Translations under genes and position numbers: made by a program
Shown: positions 11,981-23,352 of the stretch, piece by piece
Layout of the letters: each line of letters begins with the position of its first letter
How positions within the stretch are numbered: position 1 is the stretch's first letter
Source of the DNA: Acanthosoma haemorrhoidale
Lineage: Eukaryota > Arthropoda > Insecta > Hemiptera > Acanthosomatidae
DNA length: 64,000 nt
Assembly: GCA_930367205.1 (NCBI GenBank)
Contig: OV884014.1
Span: 111,551,138 to 111,615,137 of the forward strand
Reading direction: 5' to 3'
Notes under the pieces: generated by a model
The model's database searches: none
What the model saw: only the letters and a program-made list of their open reading frames with translations
What the model was told of the DNA's origin: nothing

Positions 11981-12106
11981 GGGAAGCCTATCGATTGGAC
12001 GAGAGAGTTGTACAGTCGGAGCACGTGAGCGTAGCGGTAACGGAAGTGCATTAACTGAGAGCGCCCGGATTTATGTGGCCGTGGAAATATTGTCCTATAT
12101 TTCAAT
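11981..12106 (+). promoter_or_regulatory. Candidate housekeeping-type promoter and 5' UTR
   Basis: A GC-raised, CpG-containing island in AT-rich surroundings holds, in order, a DRE-like TATCGATT (11989-11996), an E-box CACGTG (12022-12027), an ETS core CGGAAGT (12041-12047) and, ending at the candidate start codon, a YY1/Pho-type motif AATATGGCGGC. DRE, E-box and ETS-type elements are known parts of TATA-less insect promoters, and YY1/Pho sites that contain the start ATG are known in animals. The combination directly upstream of an ATG and splice donor is what makes it credible; transcription is not shown. Confidence 0.45.
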
Positions 12107-12134
12107 ATGGCGGCGGACCACTTGAACCAGCGAT
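12107..12134 (+). CDS. Candidate first coding exon (MAADHLNQR, then splice donor)
   Basis: An ATG within AATATGGCGGCGG opens nine codons, M-A-A-D-H-L-N-Q-R, plus one base. A consensus donor GTAAGT follows at 12135-12140, so the exon would end in phase 1. Without splicing the frame continues only to a TGA 15 codons later. The amino-acid choice (MAAD start, charged and polar) and the promoter motifs upstream look like a genuine 5' exon. I do not recognise the protein, and no convincing phase-1 acceptor exon was found downstream on the plus strand. If real, the next exon lies beyond a long, repeat-filled intron, perhaps outside the window. Chance remains possible because the exon is so short. 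Confidence 0.4.
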
Positions 12135-12140
12135 GTAAGT

Positions 12141-13534
12141 GCCCACACGATGTCCCCGTATATAAATCTACATTATTTTGAATATATCATCCACCAACAC
12201 ACACACCGTGTGCTTAACCATATATATGTCATCCATCTTTCCAATCCATCCATAAAGCAAGGCACACGAGTTAGAGTAAACTTAAAAAACGAACTATCAA
12301 GCAGGGCGGAGATGAAAAGCTCTAAGTACGTTCTTAATTGTAGAACGACAACCTCTTACGGGCATAGTGCACTAACGTAGAACCACCGCAGTAGAACTTA
12401 AGAGTCTTTGTGTGGTTATCTAGAGGTTTTGAATACTAAATTAAATTACCTAAAATAATTTAATTTAACACAAGTACCAATTTCGTCACAAAAAAAATTT
12501 ATTACAAGATAGATATTTGAAAAGTGGACTATTTAACCTAAATTTAAAATGAGGTCGCTTTCATTAACCAATAGGTCAGCCAAAGAATTTTTTTTTCACA
12601 ACGATTTTGTTGGCCATGGTATTTAGTTGCGTACTCTCGATTACGCACCTGTAATCGATATTAGTTGCGTATCGATAGTTATAGCGCCTACCGTATGATT
12701 GGGGGGTCATTATAGATAATTCTTCGGATCCGAATTGCGGTTCGTAACGTTTCGGATTTAGGCAAGAGTCGATTTCAAAATTGATCCAAAAAAAAAATCT
12801 GATTTCCCCTTATTCCTATTTTTTTTTTTTTTTTTAAACTGGCTGCAATGTAGGTATTAAGTTGACAAGGGGTAGTGAGTACTGAACGGTTTTGCTTGGA
12901 ATCTCCTTCGTTACTGTTAATTACTAAAATTTACAACTGTGTGATTACACAGCACGACTAATAATTGCCAGATATTAGTAATTAGTGGCTAACGGTACTG
13001 TACTAATACAATCTATATTAAAACTGAGGAGCGAAGGGAAGAGATTAAACGTGCAGAGCCACCTAGGACCTAACCGGAGAAATAATTAAACACCTGTGGC
13101 CCAGAAGGTGCTGCAATTAGGAGGGATAATGGAGCCGTGGGTATAAGTCCTATCTCTCTCTCTTGTTCAACTTTCTCGTGAAAGTTTTTGCCACGACGAT
13201 GTGTCAATTCTTGTCTGTTCTGGTCGGTAATGTCTTCTTGTCACACGTGACCCGTTTCCACGATGAGGAGGCTGAATTTAGCGGGGGCAGAACTGGCAAG
13301 ATATCGGACAAGGGAACGCTGAACGTCAATAGCGAACGACTCTAGACGTTTGGTTCCTTGCCTTAGCGCCCTTTACGTAATGCTCAGTATACTGAGCCAC
13401 CTATAACATATTACCGATCATTAGTCATTATGCGTAAATTATCATTATCATTAAAAGACATTCGGCGAACTGTATTCACACAATACACATAAAACTTTTC
13501 ACACGGACCTGATGCATACATACAAATATAAACT
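12141..13534. other. Unique sequence, no gene recognised
   Basis: Non-repetitive, with A/T homopolymers at about 12790-12835. GC-raised sequence at 13030-13370 has a plus frame (13163-13345) that is open but unrecognised and has no start context or splice signals. If the exon at 12107 is real this would be its first intron. Confidence 0.4.
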
Positions 13535-14362
13535 ACAACTTTATAATGATAAAATTACAATCTGCCTTATGGGGCAATAAGTAATTGTGATAAATGTTAT
13601 CATTCGTACAGTATTTACAAACAGCCCAGAGGCCTCCCAAATCGCCATGATTGTCAACCCTCTCGAATACGAAAGAGGAAGAGGAGTCTTGAGAAGTCCC
13701 CCACGCTCCACCGTCAGCCCCGTCACTGGATAAGAGCCAGAGGAGGCTGACCAAGAGCGCGAGAGCCACAGACGCTCAGGACGTGATTGGAGACACTGGC
13801 CACTGTCAGGACTCCCACTGTCACGAATTTATAGCAGATCACGAGGGCACTGCCGTTTTAGCCTCCGAGGAGGATTATAGGGATGAGTGGTACAGTGCAA
13901 TGACTGTGCTAGGGAATTAGGGTAGTTGGATAGGTTACTATGGAATTTCTTGAAAGGGATGTGTTCGAGAATATAAGGTATATTAAGATCGTTATGGAGG
14001 GTTTTGTTGCTGTACAGTTCTCCAAAGCGTCTTTTTAGTTCTTGTCTTGTTAGCCTCGTGTGTGGGTTTAAGGTCAGTCTTTTGTCGAGATGGAAGCCTA
14101 TATACCGTACTGTCTCGGACACAGGAAGAGGAATGGAATTAAAATAAACTATTGGGCAAGACTTGCGACGGAGGGTGAAGGTAATGTGGGCTTTGCTTCA
14201 TTAATTTTGAGACCATTGGTTACACCAATGCTCGACGATCTCATGAAGGTGTTTTTGAAAGTTATGGGATGCTGTATCGGGGTCTGGGTGGGATGACAGG
14301 ACTGCATCATCTGGAAATGTGGCCAGGAAGGTATGGGGGGTAGAGGGGACATCAGCGGTGTC
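13535..14362 (-). mobile_element. LINE-C copy with internal deletion
   Basis: A minus-strand LINE-C 3' end, from the polyadenylation-signal region at 13535 up to codons of the PLYTADVPST region. Protein pieces are readable: VRYIGFHLDKRL, NPHTRLTRQELKRRFGELY, then a jump straight to SNKTLHNDLNIPYILEHIP. The RT thumb segment between these (about 80 codons, present in the 8503 copy) is deleted. Several frameshifts make it a pseudogene. It breaks at 14362, next to an unrelated TCGAAACGTTGCC segment. Confidence 0.9.
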
Positions 14363-15500
14363 GAAACGTTGCCCCTCCTGGATAAACCTGGCTAAAACCC
14401 AACACTTCTTTTAAAGGAAGGTGCTGAACATGGCCATTTTCGTGGTATCCGTAATATTTTCTCATTTTTGTACGTAAAAGATTTAGTTTTCGATCGTTGA
14501 AAGCTGGCTTCAGACTTAACCTCAACACCCATCTATGCAAACAGAGAAAGACCAAGGCCGAGATGATTCAACATGCTTCCCAGTCTCCACGCCTGCAGAT
14601 GACCAGGCTTCTGGGCCGCCTGGCTTTAATTAGTATCGTGTAATTAATAGTCGGGAGTCCGAGGGTGGAATATTGTGTCCCAGGATTCCCAGAGTCTCTC
14701 GGCTGTCCTGGGGAATGTTCAGGGAACACTCGTAATGGGACTGTCCTTCTCCTATCGGAGTCCGGACATGGAATCACGTTAATCCCGAGACAGTGTTTCA
14801 CTAATGACATTTTGAAATAATAGTTATTTAACAGTCAATGGTATAAAGCAGGCTTGAGATTAGGTTGTGTTGAGAAAAAAACACAAAATCTCTCTAAGGA
14901 AAGGTTATACTTTCAAACTGGGTTTTGACCCTTATTATACCTTCGCGTGTTTTACGTGTATTTTGTTATGCCTTACCAAGAGGCTGGGCATTTTATGTAT
15001 TTTTGGTTGAGATGCTATTATATTATAACTGACATTTTTTGCAAAAAAATGTCAATAGGGAATATATCCTACAGAAGTCCTTTATTAAATATACCTCCAT
15101 TTTGAGTGAACCACGGCAGTGACCACAACTGGAGTTTTTACCTAACATCTTTTAAGTTTTTTCAACAGCGTAAAATGTCGTTTATAGATTATTAATTCCT
15201 ATAGTGTATAATGTTATAGTATTACTTTAAAGATCATTGTCATATTGCAATATTTTATTCCTTAAAAATGTCAGCATTTTAATTATTTCTACGTCACTGC
15301 TTCCAACCAATTCATGATTTCAATTTCTTTCTCAAGATTACAGACAAATTTGGAGGTGGAATCGGAAAAATAATTTCAACAAAAAAATACGAAAAAAAAA
15401 ACAAGCGAATTGCAAATTTAAGATCGTTCAAAAAGATTTTATGCCAAAATTACGACAATTTGAAAAATAAATTATGAAGTTTTGAAATTTGCTACAGTTG
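14363..15500. other. Unique or unrecognised sequence
   Basis: Starts with TCGAAACGTTGCCCCTCCTG, a phrase of the kind found near the ends of some retroelements, but no RT motif could be read here. 14580-14790 is GC-raised. The rest is AT-rich with no supported feature. Confidence 0.35.
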
Positions 15501-15655
15501 TTGGAGGGGGGGAGTACCTTGAGGGTTTGGTGGGGGGAGTACCTTGGGGGTTTAGAGGGGGGAGTACCTTGGGGGTTTAGAGGGGGGAGTACCTTGGGGG
15601 TTTAGAGGGGGGAGTACCTTGGGGGTTTAGAGGGGGGAGTACCTTGGGGGTTTGG
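15501..15655 (+). repeat. 25-bp G-rich minisatellite, six units
   Basis: Six tandem units with GAGTACCTT recurring exactly every 25 bp (15512, 15537, 15562, 15587, 15612, 15637). The consensus is GGGGGGAGTACCTTGGGGGTTTAGA, given here only as unit description: runs of 5-7 G twice per unit. The four internal units are essentially identical, so the array expanded recently. The plus strand has repeated G tracts within short loops, so G-quadruplex formation is plausible. Confidence 0.95.
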
Positions 15656-15719
15656 AGTGTGCATATTACAAAATAATAACGACTATAATCTATCTCTGGA
15701 GTGTTTAAATAATTCCTAC

Positions 15720-16677
15720 GTAATTAAATCACGTCAAAGGTAACCTCAGTACTTTGATAGTAAATTATTAAATTTATTATTTATGATGGGTCTGACAGCT
15801 CGGAGAAAAAAAACAGCGCTCAAACACTTGAGAATCGTGATGGCCTAGCTCTGGAGAGGCAGGTAGTGTTTTCTTTTCATCACAACTCATCTTTGATAGC
15901 TATACAAAAATAAAAATCATTAAATACCCTGAAAATAGCCAATGTCTTGATGTTCTCTTAAATTGGGAGTCCGTGGTTAACCGTGAATTTATATATGTGG
16001 ACATTGAGCTTTAATGCAACCATTTATACCAAAGTAACCAATTGCATGGAACAGGTTTTAATTTGATATGTCGTGATACTTAGCACCCACTTGGCAAACC
16101 CGGCCGTTTTTTAACACGATAACCCCCGCTTCGTTCCACTATCGATGGCAGGACGCAGTCGAGGCAGGAACGCTTTAGTCTTAGGTTCTGGTTTTTAGGT
16201 TTAAGTTAGTAGTTCCCTCATTGCAATCGGAATTTGAGCCTCATCACCTAGTCCTGTACACATTCCATTGTAATTTTAACTTCAAATAGAAAATTGTTTT
16301 TGTAAATATTACCTCCTTCCAATGCATCTGCGTATGCAGCACGAGGAGAACATTGTAAATATTTTTCATTGAATTTTGATCATAGTAAAAATATTGTTGA
16401 ATAAAGGGGTTTTGGGGGGGGGGAATCAAAAAAACCTACTGAATGCCCACCAACAACTGAAACCAGATAAGTGTTCTCAGTCACGCGTCAGTGACAGTAT
16501 GATTTTTTTTTTAATTCGGATTCTCTCCCAGTACTGTTCCATTATAACTGTTATGGAAAATACAAAATTGTAAATTACGAAAAGGCCTCCTTGCTAGGCG
16601 GGTTGTTGAGACAAGCCTAGCCGACGATTGGAAAGCTTTTAAACACTAAACACGCAGGAAATGGTACCATTTGAGTC
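15720..16677 (+). repeat. Repeat-E copy 1 (host of a LINE-B insertion)
   Basis: This 0.6-kb repeat shares with 18480-19772 the segments GAGAAAAAAAACAGCGCTCAAACACTTG, GGGAGTCCGTGGTTAACC, CATTGAGCTTTAATRCAACC, ACGCGTCAGT and TTTTAAACACTAAACACGCAGG in the same order and strand (described here piecewise). No protein is encoded. LINE-B sits inside it at about 16088-16432. The LTR insertion of copy 2 is absent here, so bases 15998-16002 (TGGAC) are the empty LTR site. Confidence 0.8.
16088..16432 (+). mobile_element. LINE-B 3' end nested in Repeat-E
   Basis: The insert starts with degenerate LINE codons (HLANPAVF, then CCCCGCTTCGTTCCACTATCG, which aligns with the PPPLPHRWQ-type C-terminus). The 3' UTR has TTTTAACTTCAAATAGAAAA and CAATGCATCTGCGTATGCAG, shared with copies at 47583, 49077 and 51290, and ends in AATAAAGGGGTTTTGG. 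Repeat-E sequence resumes at GCCCACCAACAACTG, so the insertion post-dates Repeat-E. Confidence 0.8.
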
Positions 16678-17174
16678 CTATGAGATTGGATGTCACCATC
16701 GGAATCATCAGCATCTTTGTGCTTTCAAAGGGCGTGCAAGACACAGCAATCACCATTGTGACGAAATGGCTGCCTTCCTTTCACTGAGGAGGAATCTGGA
16801 ACGAAACGTCGGCCGACGGTGACTTGCAGCTGTCTGTGTGAGGCAGACTTTCTTGTCGATATCATCTGAAGTGCGACCGTTCATGAACTATAGAAGGACT
16901 ATTGGAAAGTCAAAAGTCAAAATTGGTCCAATTACTGCCCGCCCATCAAGTGCCTCTAATGTCTCCATTAGCTATCAACCAGTGCGAGATTTCCCACTAT
17001 AAAATGGAAGTTGATTGATTGGCATGGAATTATTCATGTTCGAACTGGGTTGACCTGAATAATGTTTTACTCCTTATTACCGATCAGAATTTCTTCTCAC
17101 CTCTTATTCAATTTAAAAATGAATAAATAAAATACTTCAAGTTATATATAATTAACAGCCTAAGAGATATACTG

Positions 17175-17245
17175 GGAGCAATAGAGCTCGAACCCGTGTC
17201 CTCCCTAATATCCACGGGCTCTACAAACTCGTGCAGGATAGCTCT
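17175..17245 (-). repeat. tRNA-like SINE fragment
   Basis: Minus strand: a B-box ACGGGTTCGAGCTC follows a degenerate tRNA-like body. No intact acceptor stem. It lies about 45 bp from a LINE-C fragment. Confidence 0.35.
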
Positions 17246-17287
17246 TTACCCCCTCCCCCCCCCCAGAACTAATGGTTCATAAATACG

Positions 17288-17575
17288 TGACAGTGGGAGT
17301 TCTGGCTATGACTAGTTTTTGCAATCATATCCTGAGCGTCTGTGGCTCTCGTGCTCTTGGTCAGCCTCCACTGGCTCGTATCCAGTGACGTGGCTGACGG
17401 AGGAACGTGGGGGACTTCCCAAGACTTCCTCTTTCGCATGCAAGGGAGTTGACAACCATGTGGATTTGGGAGGTGTCTGGGCTGTTTGTAAATACTGTAT
17501 AAATGAGCGAGTGAATGAAAATATCACAATTACTTATTGTCCATTAAAGCAGATTGTAATTTTATCACAATAATA
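17288..17575 (+). mobile_element. LINE-C 3' UTR fragment
   Basis: Plus-strand LINE-C 3' UTR only: GTGACAGTGGGAGTTCTGG through CTCGTGCTCTTGGTCAGCC to the terminal TTATCACAATAATAAAG with its polyadenylation signal. Truncated 5' of the stop codon. Confidence 0.9.
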
Positions 17576-18309
17576 AAGATTTTTGAATCCATTTTGGTAA
17601 GCTTGGTGGAGCCCCCGACTGGATATTAGGAACACGATTCTAGTAGTATATATTTAACTGTGGTTGTTAATTAGCAGTAATTATAAATATTATCCATATT
17701 GCCGCTATTTATATTTTAAAATAACCATAACCAGTATTAGCTGAGATGATGTGAGCTACTCCTCTAAAATTTAAATATTTTTACCACAGATAAAGAAGCG
17801 AGACAGATCATTGATAGATAAGACCTTTTGGGCTAGGCAATCAAGGAAAAATTTCCCCTTTGTTCTATGAAGTTCATTCCCTATTCATCTTACTCCAAAG
17901 TGGAAGATCCTCCACTCCATCCTCATATCCTCCAAGGAGACAAGTAGAACAAAGAGAGACAATGAGAATGAAGAGACAAGAGAGGTGTGTGTCTGTGTGT
18001 GGGAGGAAGGGGGCAAACCCCATGTGGCCAGTCCTGCTTCAATATTTGATGGGGCGTTCATCGACGACCCGCCACCAACGAACTAAAGGTCCCTTCCTAC
18101 CTCTGTCTGAAAAATCTCAACCTAGTATCTTTTAGCCTGTAACATCAAACAAGAGCACACTGATCGGATTGAGTTAGTATTCCTTTAGAAGAATTTAATA
18201 CCAATATTTCCTACAGTTGTGATTCTTCAACTTTCTGTCGAACCTTCCACGATCGAGTGACCTCGACTGAGCTATATTTCTTGAGTTCGATCATTGCTGG
18301 AACTCTTGA
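17576..18309. other. Unique sequence, nothing recognised
   Basis: No transposon match within the window. The plus frame 17860-18135 is open but has basic low-complexity composition and no recognised domain. Confidence 0.4.
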
Positions 18310-18440
18310 AACTGATCTTGGGATATAGCAATACAAAAAAATAATCATTAAATACCATGAAACTACCATAAAAATAGCCAATGTCTTGACGTTCGCTTAA
18401 ACTGGACTAACTGTTTGGAGAAAAAAAAAACAGTACTCAA
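18310..18440 (+). repeat. Repeat-E partial, rearranged
   Basis: Contains the AAAATAATCATTAAATACC and AGCCAATGTCTTGACGTTC segments and then the GGAGAAAAAAAAAACAG segment, which are in the opposite order in the full copies. This suggests a tandem duplication followed by partial deletion just upstream of copy 2. Confidence 0.6.
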
Positions 18441-18479
18441 ACACTTTATTAGTTCATACGAGAGCGTTTTGGGCGGGCT

Positions 18480-19772
18480 ATCACGCCAAAGGTTGAAGAG
18501 CTGATAGTACTTTTAGAATAAATTATTAAATTTATTATTTATAATCGGTCAGACATCTATGGGTCAGCCAAACTGTTTGGGAGAAAAAAAAACAGCGCTC
18601 AAACACTTGAGAATTGTGATGGCCTTGCTCTGGAGAGGCGTTTTCTTTTCATCACAACTCATCTTTGATAGCTATACAAAAATAAAAATCATTAAATACC
18701 CTGAAAGTGCCCTAAAAATAGCCAATGTCTTGACGTTCTCTTAAATTGGGAGTCCGTGGTTAACCATGAATTTATATATGTGGACTGTCGGGTCGTCACT
18801 AGGGGGGGTGCCGGGTCACCCTAGCCCTGGTGACAAGTGAGGATTGTTCGAGTTTATAACCTGGGCAATCGTTCCATGACGGCGTTACTATCTGACTCCA
18901 TTTATGATAATTAAATGCCCCGACAATGCACTATGTTCAAGAGAAGAGGTACAGAGGCTTCATAAAGAATTAGTCAAGTTTTCAGAGTTCGAGCGGAAAC
19001 CAAGCGTCAACGAGTATAGGTCACAAGAGACTAATTAACAGGGCTGGGAGCCCGCCTTAAGTACCCTCTCCAGCCTTGCCAACTGGGAGGGCCGGCAAGG
19101 GTTGCTAGGCCTGCGGTTGGTTCCCACACATGTGGAGAGGTACCCGCGGCCGACGCTTAATTACCCGGCCAGCCCTGTCCCCTGGAGGGTAGAGAGGCTG
19201 CAAAAGGGTTGTTTAGGACCTGCGGGTTTCCTCACTCATATGGTGAGGTACCTGTGACTGACAGGTAGTGACCTTTCTCGTGTGCATGTGACTTGGCCCC
19301 CACCTTTTATTGGTTACCACATTTACAATGATTTATATTTGTTCATAATACATTTAGTTCATGTTATTTACGTTTGATTACAATATATATACAATAGAGT
19401 ATAGGGTGATTTATCTTATGTAGTTAGCGGTCGCTACATGGACATTGAGCTTTAATACAACCATTTATACCTTAGAAACCAAATGCATGGAGTAGGTTTT
19501 AATTTGATATGTTGCGATACATAGCACCAACAACTGTAACCAGATGAATGTTTTCAGACACGCGTCAGTTACAGTGTGATTTTTTTTTTAATTCGTAATC
19601 TCTCCCAGTTCTCTTCCATTATAACTGTACTAGACAATACAAAATTGTAAATTACGAAAAAGAAATGGGGATACTGACGATAGTAAAATGGACTAGTAAC
19701 TCCACGGGCCCAGTCGACGAGTGGAAAGTTTTTAAACACTAAACACGCAGGAAATTTTACCATTTGAGTCCA
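18480..19772 (+). repeat. Repeat-E copy 2 (host of a solo LTR)
   Basis: A direct repeat of 15720-16677, about 2.8 kb downstream. It is interrupted by the 653-bp LTR at 18786-19438. It lacks the LINE-B insertion: TAGCACCAACAACTG is continuous here where copy 1 is split. The shared block ends near TTTACCATTTGAGTCC. Confidence 0.8.
18786..19438. mobile_element. Solo LTR with 5-bp target duplication
   Basis: The 653-bp insert begins TGTCGGGTCGTCAC and ends GCGGTCGCTACA (TG...CA). It is flanked by TGGAC at 18781-18785 and 19439-19443. The sister Repeat-E copy has a single TGGAC at the same place (15998-16002), proving the insertion and its duplication. There is no coding sequence, primer-binding site or second LTR, so it is a solo LTR left by recombination between the two LTRs of a provirus-like retrotransposon. 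A 5-bp duplication fits Gypsy or BEL/Pao types. Orientation is undecided; CCAATAAAAGG is on the minus strand. Confidence 0.85.
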
Positions 19773-21321
19773 AGATAAATGCTTGATATAAAACCACCGA
19801 GTTAAAAGCGGAAAAAAAAATCGTTTTTAGGATAACAGGTCGAGACCTGAACCGGCTGAAATATGCATTGTGAAAAATGATCTGTATTTAAACGTAGAGC
19901 TATATTTTAATCATTTCTGGTTTAAAATATATATACGTTTACGGAAACACGCCGATCCAGTTTAATTACTAATCATTATTGTTTTAGATTCAATAATAAA
20001 TAGTTAGCATATGTAAGGTTCTTCTATAATAAGCAAGCAGGTAACGTAGCCAGGTAGAATCACAATTTCATGGCTAGTATTCCGGTCTCTTTCTCTATTG
20101 GAAATTACTTAGCCAGACCATGGAAATCCGCCCCCCCTCCATGGAATTTTAATGATCTCATTTCGTGATAAAAAAAAACACAGGGTGGTTCGACATACTC
20201 GGGCATATACTCTAGTTAATGCGTGTTCTTAATGGATACCTGACAATAACTACATCGATAATTAAAAAGATACGCAGTGAATTTTCCAAATTACACAGAA
20301 ATGCCTTCCCCCAGCTGGAATGAAGAGGGGCGTAGACATCATGAAAAGTCATGTGTTTACTATAGCTGGTAGCGGATATCAAAGACTCTACCGGAACAAA
20401 CAACACAAAAGGCCTCCTTGATGAATGGAGGAATAATTCTAATCATTCCGGCAGTATTTCTAAAGAGGCTACCTCGATCCTATTTAAAATGGCAGCGTTG
20501 CCCATGTAACCGGAAGTAGTGAAGGTTGGGACGCAGGCCGGATGTTCGCTATCTGGTCGGAAGTAGATAAATATGGCGCTTCTAGGGGCGCAATTTATGC
20601 TTCTTCATTAATATGCTCCACGCCAGTGTGATAATATCCAATCGTATTTCGTTTGTTTCCTTATATCTACTCCTAATATCTTTAATTTAATACCTTTTTT
20701 TCTTTCTGACCCCGCGTGAAGATAGTCAATCTTTAATCAATTACTGACGGTCTTAACTTATCCGAACTGTCAAAATCCTGACCTTAAATCTGCATAGCGA
20801 TTTGAGAATTGACAAAATTAGATATTGGGAATATCTCTCAGCAAATAAAATGTCTTTACTTTCTCTGTCGAAAATGGAATGAGTGGAAAGTAACTTCAGT
20901 GGACACTAGTGGAAAGTCTGGTAGACTTTTTCCGGGAGAACTAATACACCCTAATGCACTTTAACTTGGCAGAAAAAAACTGCTTTAGTCCTCGAACAAT
21001 CTAGAACCCTTTATTTTCAAAGGGTCTTATGTATGAGTTATATATCAATGCATATCATGCCTGAATTAACATATATTAGTATTATTTATTATATCCCACT
21101 AGGTTTTGTCATATACCTGCCAAAATATATATTTGAGTGTGTACAAATAAATGTTACGTACGAAATGAACAAAGTAGTTTTAAAAAAAACTTTTTTTAAT
21201 TGATAGCATTCTCATTAAAGACTTTTCTCCATTCTTAAGCGACTATAAATGACCAAGATGACGAGTTAATTTTCAGTAATCAGTAACTACACTTTGATCT
21301 TTAGCCAATAGGCCGAGAAGC
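19773..21321. other. Unique sequence with an ETS/YY1 island near 20.5 kb
   Basis: Mostly AT-rich. At 20480-20590 a GC-raised island has two YY1/Pho-type cores (AAAATGGCAGC and AAATATGGCGC) and two ETS sites (ACCGGAAGT and CGGAAGT) within about 100 bp, resembling a TATA-less promoter or enhancer. The ATG in the first core opens only six codons (MAALPM), and no splice donor precedes the stop. Confidence 0.4.
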
Positions 21322-21750
21322 GATCTTAATATACCCTGCATTCTTGAACTCATCCCTTCCAAGTTTATGAAACTTCATAGTAGCCTTTCCAACCACCCTA
21401 ATCCCCTAGCACAGTCATTGCACTGCACCACTCATCCCTATAATCCGCCTCGGAGGCTGAAATGGCAGTGGCCTCATGACCTGCTATAAATACGTGACAG
21501 TGGGAGTTCTGGCAATGGCCAGTTTCTCCAAGCATGTCCTGAGCGTCTGTGGCTCTCGCGCTCTTGGTCAGTCTCCACAAGCTCGTATCCCATGAAATGG
21601 CTGACAGAGGAGCGTAGGGGACTTCCCAAGACTTCCTCTTCTGCCTGCGAAGGAGGTGAGAACCATGTGGTATGAATGAGAGCATTTATCTTAATTACTT
21701 ATTATAATGCCTAATAAGGCAGATTGAAATTTTAGCACAATAAAGAAGTC
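21322..21750 (+). mobile_element. LINE-C 3' end fragment
   Basis: Starts in the last codons (LNIPYILELIPSKF equivalent, CTTAATATACCCTGCATTC), passes the ORF end and runs through the 3' UTR to AATAAAGAAGTCCG. About 0.43 kb, decayed. Confidence 0.9.
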
Positions 21751-22893
21751 CGTGAAAAATAAATAAAATAAAATAAATAAAAGTAAAACACATTGTTGTA
21801 ACTATGATTCAATAACACGTTACAATATATCGGCCCCCAAATTAAATTTATTTCTCGAAGGAAAGTACATAAAACATAAAATCCGCCTCGTACGATGTAG
21901 AATTTGGAACAAGCGAGCACCTTGGCCGGGGGTACAAAGATCAAATCCACGAACCTGTCCGACCATGTAGCCCAGTTGTTTCCAACACTACACAATATTT
22001 CAGATATTGTTTGACATTTCTCAGAAATATTATTATTAGTTAACATTAATGTAATTATTTATTAGTTTCATAAGTGATTAATAAATTCGTTGATAAACCC
22101 TAGATCAGGGCCGATAAGAAGGAATATTGAGCTATGCTTGTTACTTCAATCAATAGTTAGAAGATAAGGCACATGGCGTGCTTTGATTCAATAAAAGTAG
22201 TTCTGTCAAAAAGGGCAAATATTTGATGGATAAATACTGTATAACCCATATGGATTATATTATACCCGAGTATCGATGACATAGTATAACCGTAAGTTCA
22301 CATAAAGTTAAAAAAATAACCGCCGAGAGGTGGTTTAGCTAACTCCTAAACAAAAAGGCAGGATTAAGAGGAAGGTATGGTTGGTCAGTTGGAAATATCT
22401 CCCGGGGACTTAAATGGAAGCACACAACAGCAGATATAATAATGGTAGGTGGGGCTGGAGTCCTAAGCCTCGAAAATTAATGTGACACCGAACTCTTTTT
22501 AAAACAGAAAACAATATTAATATTTATTTAGAAAATAAAGTGTTATTCTATTTTTATGAGGTTTTAATCACTAAGCACGCTTTATTGGCGCATTTCGCAA
22601 TAAACTCTGTTTTGTGCGTCTAAGCACTTTTCAATTAATCAAAAAAAAAAATAGAGTAAACATTCGATCGAAAAGAAAGTTTCAAGAGAAAGTACCAATA
22701 ATATAATTTTTGTACGTATTCAAATTGCAGTAAAGAAAACTGTTAAGGTGCATTGCCTATACGTACCTTAAACCAAGATAAATTTATGAGATTGCATCGT
22801 GTAATGAACATCATAACTATTGGCTGTTCGAATATTAGTTCTTCTCGCACTTTGCATCTTTCACGGTTTTAAATTTTAAGAACTGTGATACAA
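21751..22893. other. AT-rich sequence, nothing recognised
   Basis: No shared repeat or protein-like frame. The minus frame 22046-21732 is low-complexity at its end and not recognised. Confidence 0.4.
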
Positions 22894-22903
22894 GTGGTCA
22901 TTT

Positions 22904-23097
22904 GACACACCTCTTTCGAGAGGTTGAAGAACGCTGACCTGCACCCGTTGCTTGGTGTGCCGTCGGTGGGTGAGTTCATCCGCCGGAGACACATTAAGTT
23001 TTTTGACTCGTTGCAGCACCTGACAAATCCAGTGTTTAACACTATGACCCCGCCACCCCTCCCGCATCGATGGCAACAGACTGTCGGGGAAAAATTA
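22904..23097 (+). pseudogene. LINE-A ORF2 C-terminus
   Basis: The frame reads HTSFERLKNADLHPLLG, VPSVGEFIRRRHIKFFDSLQ, HLTNPVFNTMTPPPLPHRWQ, then QTVGEKL and stop. It is the extreme C-terminus of a non-LTR reverse-transcriptase polyprotein, a region that in jockey-type elements follows the thumb and has the pattern F-Q-N/S-x-x-L-R ... V-P-T-V/I ... K-F-F-D-S-L. The catalytic domain is absent through 5' truncation. The frame is intact to its stop. Confidence 0.8.
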
Positions 23098-23352
23098 TGA
23101 TAAGAATTAGTATGTAAGTTAGTTTTAAGGTTGATCAAAAAGGTGAGCCCCATCACCTTATTAGTCAGTTTCGTCAAGTCACGTATAATTTATGTCATTA
23201 TACTTGTTTATACATTATATAATTTCTATAAAATAACAAAACCTGTATATAATGTAGTGATGCTACAGGAAATACAAAATAATTTGTAAATAGATTCGCC
23301 TGAGGATCTATAATTATATATAATTATCTGTAAATTTAAAGGGGCTATGAAG

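Noticed and set aside
11880..12125. 81-codon plus frame through the 12.0-kb island
   Set aside because: It runs in a different frame from MAADHLNQR, starts in AT-rich DNA before the promoter motifs and shows no protein-like features. The island reads better as promoter and 5' UTR.
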